Source: Beijerinckiaceae bacterium
Lineage (GTDB): Bacteria > Pseudomonadota > Alphaproteobacteria > Rhizobiales > Beijerinckiaceae
Assembly: GCA_947452005.1 (NCBI GenBank)
Contig: CANGBC010000004.1
Span: forward strand, 100,658 to 164,657
DNA length: 64,000 bases
Reading direction: 5' to 3'
The number at the start of each line of letters is the position of its first letter. Position 1 is the first letter of the stretch. The position numbers and the translations under genes were made by a program. The notes beneath the pieces are model-generated. The model saw nothing but the letters and a program-made list of their open reading frames with translations. It was not told the origin of the DNA and ran no database searches. Of this stretch, positions 52,935 through 62,042 are shown piece by piece.

Positions 52935-53905
52935 GTGAACTTGTATCGCGGCCCATCTCGGATCATGGATCTGATGATGTGGTGCTGCCTTTTGTTGTTG
53001 AGCCTTTGGAGAGCCGCGGCCGCGTTGTGCGGCTTGGTGCGTCGGTTGATCGCATTCTCGCCCAGCATGGCTATCCGGCACCTGTCGGTCGCCTTGTCGG
53101 CGAAGCCGCAGCGCTCGCTGTTTTGCTCGGTTCGGCGTTAAAATTTCAGGGCCGTTTTCAATTGCAGACGCGCAGCGATGGCGTGGTCGATATGATCGTC
53201 ATTGATTTTGATGCGCCCGACCGCGTGCGTGGCTTTGCGCGTTTTGATGCCGAGCGTTTAAAAGAGGCTTTGGCGGTGAATGAAGCAGCGCCCGCGCAAT
53301 TGCTGGGTCGCGGACATCTTGCGCTCACCATTGATCAGGGTTCGGATTTCTCGCGCTACCAGGGCGTGGTGCCGCTCGACGGGCAGGGGCTTGAACAGGC
53401 GGCGCATCAGTATTTTCTGCAATCCGAGCAAATCCCGACCGTGGTACGTCTGGCTGTTGGCGAGACGATTACACCTGAGGGTGCGCGTTGGCGGGCTGGC
53501 GGCTTGATGCTGCAATTCCTGCCGCAATCAACAGACCGTAGGCGTCAGGCCGATTTGCATCCCGGTGACGCGCCGCAAGGGGCGGACATTCAGCAAGGCG
53601 AAGATGATGATGCGTGGGTTGAGGCGAAAAGCCTTGTCGCCACGATTGAAGATCACGAGCTGGTTGACCCGATGCTTTCGAGCGAGCGCTTGCTGTTTCG
53701 CCTGTTCCACGAGCGCGGCGTGAAAGTGTTTGAAGAGCAGAGCGTGCACCATGCGTGCCGCTGCGCGAGCGAGCGCATCGAAGACATGTTACGTCGTTTC
53801 ACGCCACAAGAGCGCAAGGATATGGTGGGCGACAATGGCCGCATCGGTGTCACCTGCGAATTCTGCTCGACGCATCGCGACTTTGATCCGAAGGATTTCG
53901 ACTAG
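52931..53905 (+). CDS. hslO: redox-regulated chaperone Hsp33
   Basis: 324 aa from a GTG at 52931 overlapping the argF stop (GTGA). N-terminal Hsp33 core domain, C-terminal redox switch with four zinc cysteines in HACRCASER and [10 protein letters not shown]. On oxidation, zinc is lost and the protein binds unfolded proteins. The argDF-hslO order is common in Rhizobiales. Confidence 0.94.
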   Translation: MSELVSRPISDHGSDDVVLPFVVEPLESRGRVVRLGASVDRILAQHGYPAPVGRLVGEAAALAVLLGSALKFQGRFQLQTRSDGVVDMIVIDFDAPDRVRGFARFDAERLKEALAVNEAAPAQLLGRGHLALTIDQGSDFSRYQGVVPLDGQGLEQAAHQYFLQSEQIPTVVRLAVGETITPEGARWRAGGLMLQFLPQSTDRRRQADLHPGDAPQGADIQQGEDDDAWVEAKSLVATIEDHELVDPMLSSERLLFRLFHERGVKVFEEQSVHHACRCASERIEDMLRRFTPQERKDMVGDNGRIGVTCEFCSTHRDFDPKDFD

Positions 53906-53908
53906 GCT

Positions 53909-53940
53909 CGTCATTGCTTCGCCTTCGGCTCGCAATGACG
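53909..53940. repeat. dispersed palindromic repeat, copy 3 (short form)
   Basis: 32 bp: CGTCATTGC directly joined by TTCGCCTTCGGC to GCAATGACG. Only the outer arms of the longer repeat are left, so this is an internally deleted or minimal copy. It begins three bases after the hslO stop. Confidence 0.8.
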
Positions 53941-54009
53941 GCGAGAGTTGCGTCCACGAGGCTTTCTATCTATTCAAGCCGCATAAAATAACGAGGAAAC
54001 GGCTCTTTT

Positions 54010-54807
54010 ATGTCCGATGTGAAAATCCGGCTGCGCGAATTGTCCAAGGTCTTTCAGACGCAGGCGGGAGATTTCACCGCTCTTGCGCCGATGAATCTTG
54101 AGATTCCCACCGGCTGTTTCTTCATGATCGTTGGCCCCTCTGGCTGCGGCAAAACCACTTTGCTGCGCATTCTGGCGGGTCTCGAAAAGCCGTCCGGTGG
54201 CACGCTGGAAATCACCAAGCCCGCAGCCGATCGCCCCTCCAATTCCATGGTGTTTCAGGGTGACTCGCTGTTTCCCTGGATGACGGTGTTTGAAAATGCC
54301 GCCTATGGTCTGCGCATGCGCAAGCGTCCTGAAGGCGAAATCCGCGATGTGGTAGGCCATTATCTGCAGCGCACAGGCCTGTCGCGTTTTCACAATTCCT
54401 ATCCGCATCAGCTCTCGGGCGGCATGCGCCAGCGCGTCTCTATTGCGCGCGCTTTTGCTAACGATCCTGACATTCTGCTGATGGACGAGCCGTTCTCGGC
54501 GCTCGATGAGCAGAACAAGATTTTGCTGCAAGAAGAATTGCTGCGCATCTGGGAAGAGACGCGCAAGACCGTCATGTTCATCACCCATTCGGTCGATGAG
54601 GCGGTGACGCTTGGTGACCGTATCATGATCATGACGGCCCATCCGGGTCGCGCCAAACAGATTGTGGACGTTCCCTTTGAGCGCCCGCGCCGCGTGTTGG
54701 AGCTGCGCGCCAAGCCTGAATATGGCGAGCTTGTTTATTCCATCTGGGGCCATTTGCGTGACGAAGTGCAACGCGCCCGCGCGTTGGATGAAGGGAGCGC
54801 GTCATGA
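54010..54807 (+). CDS. ABC transporter ATP-binding protein, SsuB/TauB type
   Basis: 265 aa. Walker A GPSGCGKTT, Q-loop in FQGDSLFPWMTV, signature LSGGMRQRVSIARA, Walker B ILLMDEPFSALD and H-loop ITHSVDEAV. The FPWMTV after the Q-loop and the overall length mark the nitrate/sulphonate/taurine branch. It overlaps the permease gene by 4 bp. No substrate-binding protein is next to the pair. The substrate may be an organic sulphur, nitrogen or pyrimidine compound. Confidence 0.9.
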   Translation: MSDVKIRLRELSKVFQTQAGDFTALAPMNLEIPTGCFFMIVGPSGCGKTTLLRILAGLEKPSGGTLEITKPAADRPSNSMVFQGDSLFPWMTVFENAAYGLRMRKRPEGEIRDVVGHYLQRTGLSRFHNSYPHQLSGGMRQRVSIARAFANDPDILLMDEPFSALDEQNKILLQEELLRIWEETRKTVMFITHSVDEAVTLGDRIMIMTAHPGRAKQIVDVPFERPRRVLELRAKPEYGELVYSIWGHLRDEVQRARALDEGSAS

Positions 54808-55589
54808 AGCCCGCGTCCACCTTCCGCCTGAGCAAGGATACGGTTGAGCGCCTGCTCAACTTCGCCTCGCCCATGATTCTGATTTTGATCTGGGAAGCGT
54901 GCGCGCGCCTTGGGTTCATTGATGTGCGCTTCTTTCCTGCGCCATCGAAAATTTTCACGCAGCTTCTGGTGATGGTCGAAAATGGAATGCTGTGGAAGCA
55001 TTTCTGGGCGTCGATGCAGCGTTTGTTCTGGGGCTTTCTGTTTGGTGGCGTGCCAGCGCTGGTGCTGGGTGTCGCCATGGGTCTCAGCCGTCCCTTGCGC
55101 ATGCTGGTCGAGCCTTTGGTATCAGCCACCTATCCGGTTCCCAAAAGTGCCATTCTGCCGCTGGTTTTGTTGATTTTCGGTCTCGGTGAGAGTTCGAAAA
55201 TTGTCATGGTTGGTATTGGTATTTTCTTCCCCATTGTCATCAACGCCATGGCGGGTGTGCTGGAGATTCAGAAAATCTATTTCGACGTGTCGAAGAATTT
55301 TGGCGCCAGCAACTGGCAGGTGTTTCGCACCGTGGCGCTGCCCGGCGCCATGCCACTCATTCTGACCGGCGTGAAGCTTGGCATCGGCATGGGGCTTGTG
55401 CTGATCTCCATTGCCGAAATGGTCGGCGCCAAAAGCGGCCTTGGCTTCATGATGTGGAACGCGTGGGAGATTCTCTCCGTCGAGACCATGTATGTCGGCC
55501 TGCTCGTGATTGCGGTGCTGGGCATTGTGTTTTCGCAGATTGTGACAGAGATCGAGCGCTTGATCGTGCCGTGGCGCAACGGGCGTTAA
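54804..55589 (+). CDS. ABC transporter permease, SsuC/TauC type
   Basis: 261 aa, ATG at 54804 overlapping the ATPase stop. About six helices with the permease EAA loop in KNFGASNWQVFRTVALPGAMP. It forms the membrane channel with the ATPase. No periplasmic binding protein is found within the following genes, which are convergent; the missing component must be elsewhere, or one of the binding proteins at 4253-6424 is unrelated to it (different family). Confidence 0.9.
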   Translation: MKPASTFRLSKDTVERLLNFASPMILILIWEACARLGFIDVRFFPAPSKIFTQLLVMVENGMLWKHFWASMQRLFWGFLFGGVPALVLGVAMGLSRPLRMLVEPLVSATYPVPKSAILPLVLLIFGLGESSKIVMVGIGIFFPIVINAMAGVLEIQKIYFDVSKNFGASNWQVFRTVALPGAMPLILTGVKLGIGMGLVLISIAEMVGAKSGLGFMMWNAWEILSVETMYVGLLVIAVLGIVFSQIVTEIERLIVPWRNGR

Positions 55590-55597
55590 GTTTCACT

Positions 55598-55681
55598 CGT
55601 CATTGCGAGCGAAGCGAAGCAATCCAGAAGCCTCACGTGGGGCCTCTGGATTGCTTCGTCGCTTTGCTCCTCGCAATGACG
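55598..55681. repeat. dispersed palindromic repeat, copy 4
   Basis: About 84 bp: CGTCATTGCGAGCGAAGC at the left, CTCCTCGCAATGACG at the right, AATCCAGA / TCTGGATT inside and CCTCACGTGGGGCC in the centre. It lies between the stops of the convergent permease and aminopeptidase genes, where it could also act as a terminator structure. Confidence 0.9.
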
Positions 55682-55686
55682 AACGA

Positions 55687-56640
55687 CTAAAGCGCAAATC
55701 TATCCGTGGCCGCCACAAGCGCGCGCTGGATGCCGGTCTCGACCGTTGCATGTCCAGCGTCGGGCACAATCACAAGCTGGGATCTGATCCAGCTGCGATG
55801 CACTTCAAAGGCTGTGACAGGGGGCGTTACGCTGTCATAGCGGCCTTGCACGATCACACCGGGCAGATGCGCAATCGTGCCCATGCGCGCCAGAATCTGG
55901 CCTTCGTCCATGAAAGATTGATGCACAAAATAATGCGCTTCAATGCGCGCCAATGCGCGTGTCTGGGGGCTGGCATAAGCAGATGCAGCAGCGCCCGCGG
56001 CCATGCGTGGCATCAGCGTCAGCAGCTTGCCTTCAAAGGCGCACCATTGCGCGGCGGCAGCCTGTTCGGTTGCTTCATCGCCGCAAGTAAGGCGCTTGTG
56101 ATAGGCGCCGATCAGATCGCCGCGCTCGGATTCAGGAATATATTTTTCAAAAAGCTCACGCGCTTCAGGAAAGAGATGGCGCGCGCCATCACCATAGAGC
56201 CAGTCGATCTCGCGCTGGCGTGCGGTGAAAACCCCGCGCAGCACAAGGCTTTTGAGCCGCTCTGGATGGGCCTGCGCATAGCTGAGTGCCAATGTGGCGC
56301 CCCAGGAACCGCCGAGCACGCAGGTGAAGGACTCGACGCCCAGATGCGTGCGCAAATGTTCGATGTCGGCAATCAGATGTTGCGTGGTGTTGTTCTCAAG
56401 CCCGCCCAAAGGCTTTGAGCGCCCCGCACCACGCTGGTCAAACAGGATGATGCGGTAGCGTGCGGGATCAAACAGGCGGCGATTGTCGGTTGAGCATCCA
56501 CCACCCGGCCCGCCATGCAGGAACAGCGCGGGCTTTCCCTCAGGATTGCCGCACGCTTCCCAATACAGGCTGTGCCCATCGCCGGTTTCCAGCGCACCGA
56601 TGGCATAAGGTTCAATCGGTGGATGGAAACCATCGGCCAT
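55687..56640 (-). CDS. pip: prolyl aminopeptidase
   Basis: 317 aa alpha/beta hydrolase of the S33 family: HGGPGGG oxyanion motif, GQRG-like FDQRGAGRSKP, nucleophile Ser112 in GGSWGATLALSY, Asp in GRYDSVTPP and His in PDAGHATVE. It removes N-terminal proline from peptides. It lies 2 bp after the EutA-like gene on the same strand, but a functional link is not obvious. Confidence 0.93.
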   Translation of the reverse strand: MADGFHPPIEPYAIGALETGDGHSLYWEACGNPEGKPALFLHGGPGGGCSTDNRRLFDPARYRIILFDQRGAGRSKPLGGLENNTTQHLIADIEHLRTHLGVESFTCVLGGSWGATLALSYAQAHPERLKSLVLRGVFTARQREIDWLYGDGARHLFPEARELFEKYIPESERGDLIGAYHKRLTCGDEATEQAAAAQWCAFEGKLLTLMPRMAAGAAASAYASPQTRALARIEAHYFVHQSFMDEGQILARMGTIAHLPGVIVQGRYDSVTPPVTAFEVHRSWIRSQLVIVPDAGHATVETGIQRALVAATDRFAL

Positions 56641-56642
56641 GA

Positions 56643-58163
56643 TCAGACTTTCGCGCTCTCCACGCGGCCCAGCGCGGTTGATGTTGGGAAGACCAGCGAC
56701 TTGATGACAACCGGCACAGCGCCCGATGTTTCCAACATGGCACCAATGTCGATGAAGTCGAATTCCTTCAGATTGATGCCGTCAATCGACACAATCGGAT
56801 TGGTCATCTTCTGCTCTTCGAGGCAATGAATGCCAACGAGTCCGCCGATGTCGCCATCACCCACAAGCACGAGCGGGAAGCCCTTGCCCATATGCACGGA
56901 CAGGCCCTTGCGCACGCCGGTGACGAAATCATCAAGACGACGGAAGGTGGCAGAACCCGCCCAACGGTAGCACATGGCAACCGCCTGTTCGCCTTCATGC
57001 AGATCAAGGCGGCGGAGCGCTGCCTGAATGGCAGCGGCAATCGCATCAACGTTGAGGTCTTCGTCGTCAAGCGGCAGATCTGGCGTAATGACAGGCACAT
57101 TTCGCACAGGCAGCACATCGAGCGGATTGACGAAAATCGTCGAGCCCGAAACCTGGATCGTATATTGCGACGCGCCGACAACAGTTGCGCGAATGCCCTC
57201 ATCGGGACGCTCAAGGCGCGGACCCCAGGCGGTGACGCGCTTCAGAATGGCGGCGGCGAGTTTGGGGCCCAAGTCACCAAAGCCCGCTTTCTGGCGGTTG
57301 TAGACATATTCCGAAACGCCGCCCGAGAAGGTGACAGCATCAGGCTTGCGCTCATTCTTCAACGCATCGACGCGGAGCAGCGAGGCGGTTTCAGCCGACA
57401 GCTTCTGCGCGCTGATGCATTCCATCAGGCGCTCGGCCATCCGGTCGATCATGGCGTCGAGCTTGGCCTCATCCGGCTTGGTGCCCATTTCGAGGCTCAG
57501 GCCGACTTCGGCGGCGAAGCGGCGGGCTGCTTCTTCAATGCGGACAATCTTGCCGTCCGCGTCAAAGGACAGCGTGCGCGCGCCCACATCAATGGCGGTC
57601 ATTTCAGCAATTTCGCCACGCTCGCACACGGCGATCTTGGACGTGCCGCCACCAATATCGATGTTCATGACGCGGGCATTTTCACGCGCCGAGCGGGCAG
57701 CGGCGCCCGAGCCAAAGGCGGCCAGCGTGGTTTCCAGCCCGTCACCGGCCGAAACGGAGACGAATTTGCCGGTCTGGGCGGCAAACAGCTCGCCGATGGC
57801 GCGGGCATTGTTGCGGCGCACAGCCACGCCCGTGAGGATGAGGGCGCCCGTGTCGATGGACATCGGGTCGATGCCCGCCATCTCATATTGCTTGTCGATG
57901 AAGGCGCCGAGCTTGGCGGCGTCAATTTCGGACAAATCGGCGGTATAGGGGGTCAAAAGCACGTCGGATTCGTGAAAAACCTCACGTTCCGTGACGATAT
58001 AGCGGTTATCGACGCGCTCCAGCACGAGGCGGGAGAAGACCAGATGGGAGGTCGAGGAGCCGATATCTACGCCGACGCTGACCAGGCGGATCTCGTCTTC
58101 CTCTTCGAGGCTGCGCCGCACGTTGCTGAAAAATACGCGTCCCCCGACGGCCTCATCACTCAT
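56643..58163 (-). CDS. EutA-like reactivating ATPase, paralogue 1
   Basis: 506 aa from the ATG at 58163 after GAGGAG; the frame upstream to 58250 has no SD. Actin-like ATPase (ASKHA) signs: VGVDIGSSTSHLVFSRL near the N-terminus, VMNIDIGGGTSKIAVCE and FSGGVSEYVY. The family is EutA, which reactivates adenosylcobalamin-dependent ethanolamine ammonia-lyase by exchanging damaged cofactor. EutB and EutC are not in the window, so another cobalamin enzyme may be the client. Divergent from a second paralogue, 360 bp away. Confidence 0.82.
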   Translation of the reverse strand: MSDEAVGGRVFFSNVRRSLEEEDEIRLVSVGVDIGSSTSHLVFSRLVLERVDNRYIVTEREVFHESDVLLTPYTADLSEIDAAKLGAFIDKQYEMAGIDPMSIDTGALILTGVAVRRNNARAIGELFAAQTGKFVSVSAGDGLETTLAAFGSGAAARSARENARVMNIDIGGGTSKIAVCERGEIAEMTAIDVGARTLSFDADGKIVRIEEAARRFAAEVGLSLEMGTKPDEAKLDAMIDRMAERLMECISAQKLSAETASLLRVDALKNERKPDAVTFSGGVSEYVYNRQKAGFGDLGPKLAAAILKRVTAWGPRLERPDEGIRATVVGASQYTIQVSGSTIFVNPLDVLPVRNVPVITPDLPLDDEDLNVDAIAAAIQAALRRLDLHEGEQAVAMCYRWAGSATFRRLDDFVTGVRKGLSVHMGKGFPLVLVGDGDIGGLVGIHCLEEQKMTNPIVSIDGINLKEFDFIDIGAMLETSGAVPVVIKSLVFPTSTALGRVESAKV

Positions 58164-58523
58164 TTGGCGCTCCTCTGTCCACCTATTTGGCCCGGTTTCC
58201 CGGGGCTTTGCCTTGGTCTTTGCAATCGGCCAAAGCAGGGGGGCTGTCAACCGCCAGGCGGTTGGTCAGGCGCCTCGTTTTCAGGGGGCGCAGAGCCCTC
58301 ACCCCGCTGTTTCCGCTTGCCTTTGACCCGTCTAGACCTTAGTCGAATAGGAGACAATAAAAATAAGCCCTGAGCGCAACTTGATGCGTCCGTTGGGGCG
58401 GGAGACAGCGGCGCCTGAAAAGGCCCGCAAGCAGACTTGAGGCGCCACCCGCGAGGGCCCGCTGACGTGGGCTGAGACGCGGTTTTGCGCGCCCGATCCA
58501 ATGCAACGAGGGACGCGAGTTTC
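58164..58523. promoter_or_regulatory. divergent promoter region between the EutA-like genes
   Basis: 360 bp without a supported gene. The middle (about 58332-58372) is AT-rich (AATAAAAATAAGCC) amid GC-rich flanks and is the likely promoter zone of both units. I saw no cobalamin-riboswitch consensus and no EcfG site. Confidence 0.4.
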
Positions 58524-60263
58524 ATGGCCGGCGCGGAAGACGATAAGAAAAAACAAGGGCACTCCATGGCCGAACATCACGGCATGGGCCCAGGCTGGAA
58601 ACATGAGCACGACGGTTTTTCCGATCACGAACATGACGAATACGACATGGACGGGCCGATCGAAGACAATCCGCTCTGGCAGGCTGACAATGTTCATCTG
58701 ACCAGTGTCGGCGTCGACATTGGTTCATCCGGCACGCAGGTCATTTTCTCGCGCATTCATCTGCGCCGTCTCGCTGAAGATTTGACCAGCCGCTATTACG
58801 TTGTCTCGCGCGAGACGCTCTATCTCTCACCTGTCTCGCTGACGCCTTATTCCAGCGAAACGCGCATCGATGATGTGAAGCTCGGCGAAATCATCAGGGC
58901 TGCCTATGAAGGCGCTGGCCTGAAGCCCTCTGAAGTCGACACGGGCGCCGTCATTCTGACAGGCGAAGCTTTGCGCCGTGAAAATGCACAGGGCATTTCC
59001 AACCTTCTGTCGGAAGCGGGTGGCGAATTCGTCTGCGCGACAGCGGGCCATCACATGGAATCCATGCTGGCTGGCTATGGCTCAGGCGCGGCCAATGTGT
59101 CGCTTGAGACCGGCAAGCGTGTGCTGAATATCGATATTGGCGGCGGCACAACCAAGCTCGCTGCGCTCGAAGGCGGGCGCGTGCTGGGCACGGCGGCTTT
59201 CCATGTCGGCGGTCGTCTGCTGGTGGTCGACGAGGCTTTTAAGATCGTGCGCCTTGATCCGGCGGGCAAGACACACGCCAAGCGTGCCGGTTTTGAATGG
59301 AAGCTCGGCGATACGGTCACATCCGAGCAACTCGACAAGGTTGCCGACGTGATGGCTGACACATTGGTGGCAGCTCTCACGCAGCGCCCGATGTCGCATG
59401 ACATCGAACATCTTTATCTCACCGACCCGATTCTCGATTTCGGCACGCTCGGCGGCATCATGTTCTCCGGTGGCGTGGCGGAATATGTCTATGCGCGTGA
59501 AGAGCGCGACTTTGGCGATATGGGCAAGCGTTTCGGCACAGCGATTGCGCGCAAGATCGACGCCAAGCGTTTCCCCTGGACCTGTCTGCCAGCTGGCGAA
59601 TGTATCCGTGCGACGGCGCTGGGTGCATCTGAATATTCGGTGCAGCTATCGGGCAATACGAGCTACATTTCCAATCCCGGTGAATTGCTGCCGCGCCGCA
59701 ATCTGCAGGTCATCCAGCCGCCCGTGGAAACGGGCGACGAGATTGATGCGGATGCTGTGGCCAAGGCCATCACGTCGCATCGCAAGGCGTTTGAAGTCGA
59801 GAGCGCCGATGTCGATATTGCATTGGCCATGCGTTGGACGGGCGTGCCCTCCTATGATCGCATTGCGCCTTTCGCCAAAGGCATTATCGCGGGGCTCGCC
59901 GATCATATTGAAGCAAAGAAGCCGATCTATGTGATGCTCGATGGCGACATTGCCCAGACGCTTGGCGCGATCATGCGCGAAGAAATGGGCGTCTCCTCCG
60001 AGGTTCTCGTGATCGACGGCGTCATGCTGATGGATTTCGATTACATCGATCTGGGCAAGGTGCGCATTCCCTCGTTCACAGTGCCGGTGACCATCAAATC
60101 GCTGGTCTTCTCGGAAGATCCGCGTGGGCCGCGCGCCAAGGAAATCATCCATCACCGGTCTGAAGATCATGGTCACGGTCACGACCATGGCCACTCACAT
60201 TCTCACGCGCATTCACATGATTATGGTCACCACCATCATCATGATGATGTCCATAAGCACTAA
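58524..60263 (+). CDS. EutA-like reactivating ATPase, paralogue 2, with His-rich ends
   Basis: 579 aa from the ATG at 58524 after GAGGGA. The core matches paralogue 1 (VGVDIGSSGTQVIFSRI, VLNIDIGGGTTKLAALEGG, FSGGVAEYVYAREE). It differs by a 45-residue N-terminal leader rich in His, Asp and Glu (EHDGFSDHEHDEYDMDG) and a C-terminal tail of about 30 residues that is half histidine (GHGHDHGHSHSHAHSH, then HHHHHDD). Such tails are known in metal-insertion proteins such as HypB and CobW relatives. It leads a unit with an ABC permease (14-bp gap), ATPase and cupin protein. Confidence 0.85.
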   Translation: MAGAEDDKKKQGHSMAEHHGMGPGWKHEHDGFSDHEHDEYDMDGPIEDNPLWQADNVHLTSVGVDIGSSGTQVIFSRIHLRRLAEDLTSRYYVVSRETLYLSPVSLTPYSSETRIDDVKLGEIIRAAYEGAGLKPSEVDTGAVILTGEALRRENAQGISNLLSEAGGEFVCATAGHHMESMLAGYGSGAANVSLETGKRVLNIDIGGGTTKLAALEGGRVLGTAAFHVGGRLLVVDEAFKIVRLDPAGKTHAKRAGFEWKLGDTVTSEQLDKVADVMADTLVAALTQRPMSHDIEHLYLTDPILDFGTLGGIMFSGGVAEYVYAREERDFGDMGKRFGTAIARKIDAKRFPWTCLPAGECIRATALGASEYSVQLSGNTSYISNPGELLPRRNLQVIQPPVETGDEIDADAVAKAITSHRKAFEVESADVDIALAMRWTGVPSYDRIAPFAKGIIAGLADHIEAKKPIYVMLDGDIAQTLGAIMREEMGVSSEVLVIDGVMLMDFDYIDLGKVRIPSFTVPVTIKSLVFSEDPRGPRAKEIIHHRSEDHGHGHDHGHSHSHAHSHDYGHHHHHDDVHKH

Positions 60264-60277
60264 GGCCGGGGGCGCAG

Positions 60278-62023
60278 GTGGCATCTGTTGAAAATGTTTC
60301 GGGCAATTTGCAGACGGGCGATCAGCCTGTGGTGAAAGCCGATCCGAAATGGGCGATCATGGGTGGCGTTGTGTCCATCGTCGCTTGGCTCGCGCTCGTT
60401 CCGCTGGTGTTCCTGATCTATCAGAGCTTCCGCACGCCGGGCACGGCGCGCAAGCCCGCGATCTGGACATTGGGCAATTACCTCGACGCCTATTCGAACT
60501 CGGATACGCTCGTGCTGTTTGCCAATTCGGTGGAATTTGCAGCCGGCACGGCCATTCTGGCACTCGTTGTGGGCACGGCACTCGCGTGGATGACAGAGCG
60601 CACCAACACGCCGCTCAAGCCACTCTTTTATGCCCTGTCGATCATTCCGCTGATCATTCCGGGCATTCTCTTCGTTGTGTCATGGATTTTTCTCGCCAGC
60701 CCGAAGATTGGCCTGATTAATCTGGCGCTGCAGAATATTTTTGGCACAGACAAAGTCTATGTCGATATTTACTCGATGGCGGGAATGATCTGGGTGGATG
60801 GCCTGCATTATGCGCCCATCGCCTTCCTGCTGATGACCGCTGCCTTCCGTGCGATGGATCCGTCTCTCGAAGAAAGCGCGATGATGAGCGGCGCCTCCAT
60901 GTGGGGCATTTTCCGCCGCATTACGCTGAAGCTGGCTTTCCCTGCGGTGGCAGCATCCTTCCTGATCCTCTTCGTGCGCTCGATCGAGAGTTTCGAGGTG
61001 CCAGCGCTTCTGGGTCTGCCGGTCGGCATTCAGGTGTTCACGTCAGCCATTTATGATGCGATCCATTCTTACCCGAGCAATATCGGTCTGGCGGCGGCCT
61101 ATGCGATCACGCTGCTCGTCATCACCATGGGCGGCATTTACTTCCAGTCGCGGATCACCGCGCAGGGCGGCAAATATTCGACCGTGACGGGCAAAGGCTT
61201 TCGCCCGCGCACCATTGATCTGGGCCGCTGGAAATATCTCACCGCTGGCATTTTCGTTGTTTATGCCTTGATGGTGGTGATCCTGCCGTTCTTGGTGCTG
61301 CTCTGGTCGTCGCTGCAAAAGTTCTATTCCGTGCCCTCCATGGAGGCGCTGCGGAATGTCTCGCTGGCGGCCTATGTGACGATCATCAATTATCCGAGCG
61401 TTGGCACGGCGGTGTGGAACTCCTTCATCCTGTCGATTGGCTCCGCCACGACCGTGATGGTGCTCACGGCCATTGTCTGCTGGATCGTGCTGCGCACGAA
61501 AATCCGGGGCCGCTTCCTGCTGGATCAGCTGGCCTCCATTCCGCTGGTCCTGCCGGGCCTCGTCATGGGTCTGGCCATTATGGTCTGCTACCTGACCATT
61601 GGTGGGGGCATTTACGGCACGATCTGGATCCTGTTCATCGCCTATGTCACGCGCTTCCTGCCCTATGGGATGCGCTACAACACGACCTCCATGGTGCAGC
61701 TGCACAAGGAGCTGGAAGAATCAGCCGCCATGTCTGGCGCCAGCTGGTTCACGTCCTTCCGGCGCATTGTTCTGCCGCTGCTGAAGCCCGGCCTCTTGGC
61801 GGGCTGGATTTATATTGTCATTGTCTCGGTACGCGAATTGTCGAGCTCCATCCTGCTCTATAGTCCGGGTACAGAGGTGGTCTCGATTGTCATTTGGGAA
61901 ATGTGGCAGAATGGCCAATATGTGGAATTGTCGGCTTTCGGCGTAATGCTGATTGCGACACTCTTCGTATTCGTCATGACGGCTCAATGGATCGGCAAGC
62001 GCTTCGGCGTTAAAGAAACTTAA
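60278..62023 (+). CDS. fused ABC transporter permease (FbpB/ThiP type)
   Basis: 581 aa from a GTG at 60278. Two permease units in one chain with about twelve helices; each has an EAA loop (EESAMMSGASMWGIFRRITL in the first half, EESAAMSGASWFTSFRRIVL in the second). This double layout is typical for importers of ferric iron, thiamine, spermidine or 2-aminoethylphosphonate. The periplasmic binding protein is not within the window. With the ATPase after it (19 bp) it forms the core of an importer linked to the EutA-like gene. Confidence 0.9.
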   Translation: MASVENVSGNLQTGDQPVVKADPKWAIMGGVVSIVAWLALVPLVFLIYQSFRTPGTARKPAIWTLGNYLDAYSNSDTLVLFANSVEFAAGTAILALVVGTALAWMTERTNTPLKPLFYALSIIPLIIPGILFVVSWIFLASPKIGLINLALQNIFGTDKVYVDIYSMAGMIWVDGLHYAPIAFLLMTAAFRAMDPSLEESAMMSGASMWGIFRRITLKLAFPAVAASFLILFVRSIESFEVPALLGLPVGIQVFTSAIYDAIHSYPSNIGLAAAYAITLLVITMGGIYFQSRITAQGGKYSTVTGKGFRPRTIDLGRWKYLTAGIFVVYALMVVILPFLVLLWSSLQKFYSVPSMEALRNVSLAAYVTIINYPSVGTAVWNSFILSIGSATTVMVLTAIVCWIVLRTKIRGRFLLDQLASIPLVLPGLVMGLAIMVCYLTIGGGIYGTIWILFIAYVTRFLPYGMRYNTTSMVQLHKELEESAAMSGASWFTSFRRIVLPLLKPGLLAGWIYIVIVSVRELSSSILLYSPGTEVVSIVIWEMWQNGQYVELSAFGVMLIATLFVFVMTAQWIGKRFGVKET

Positions 62024-62042
62024 AAAAACGGGGGAGGGGAAC

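Noticed and set aside
56826..58373. 515-codon open frame on the plus strand
   Set aside because: Antisense to the EutA-like gene, low-complexity Arg/Gly/His-rich product with no domain.
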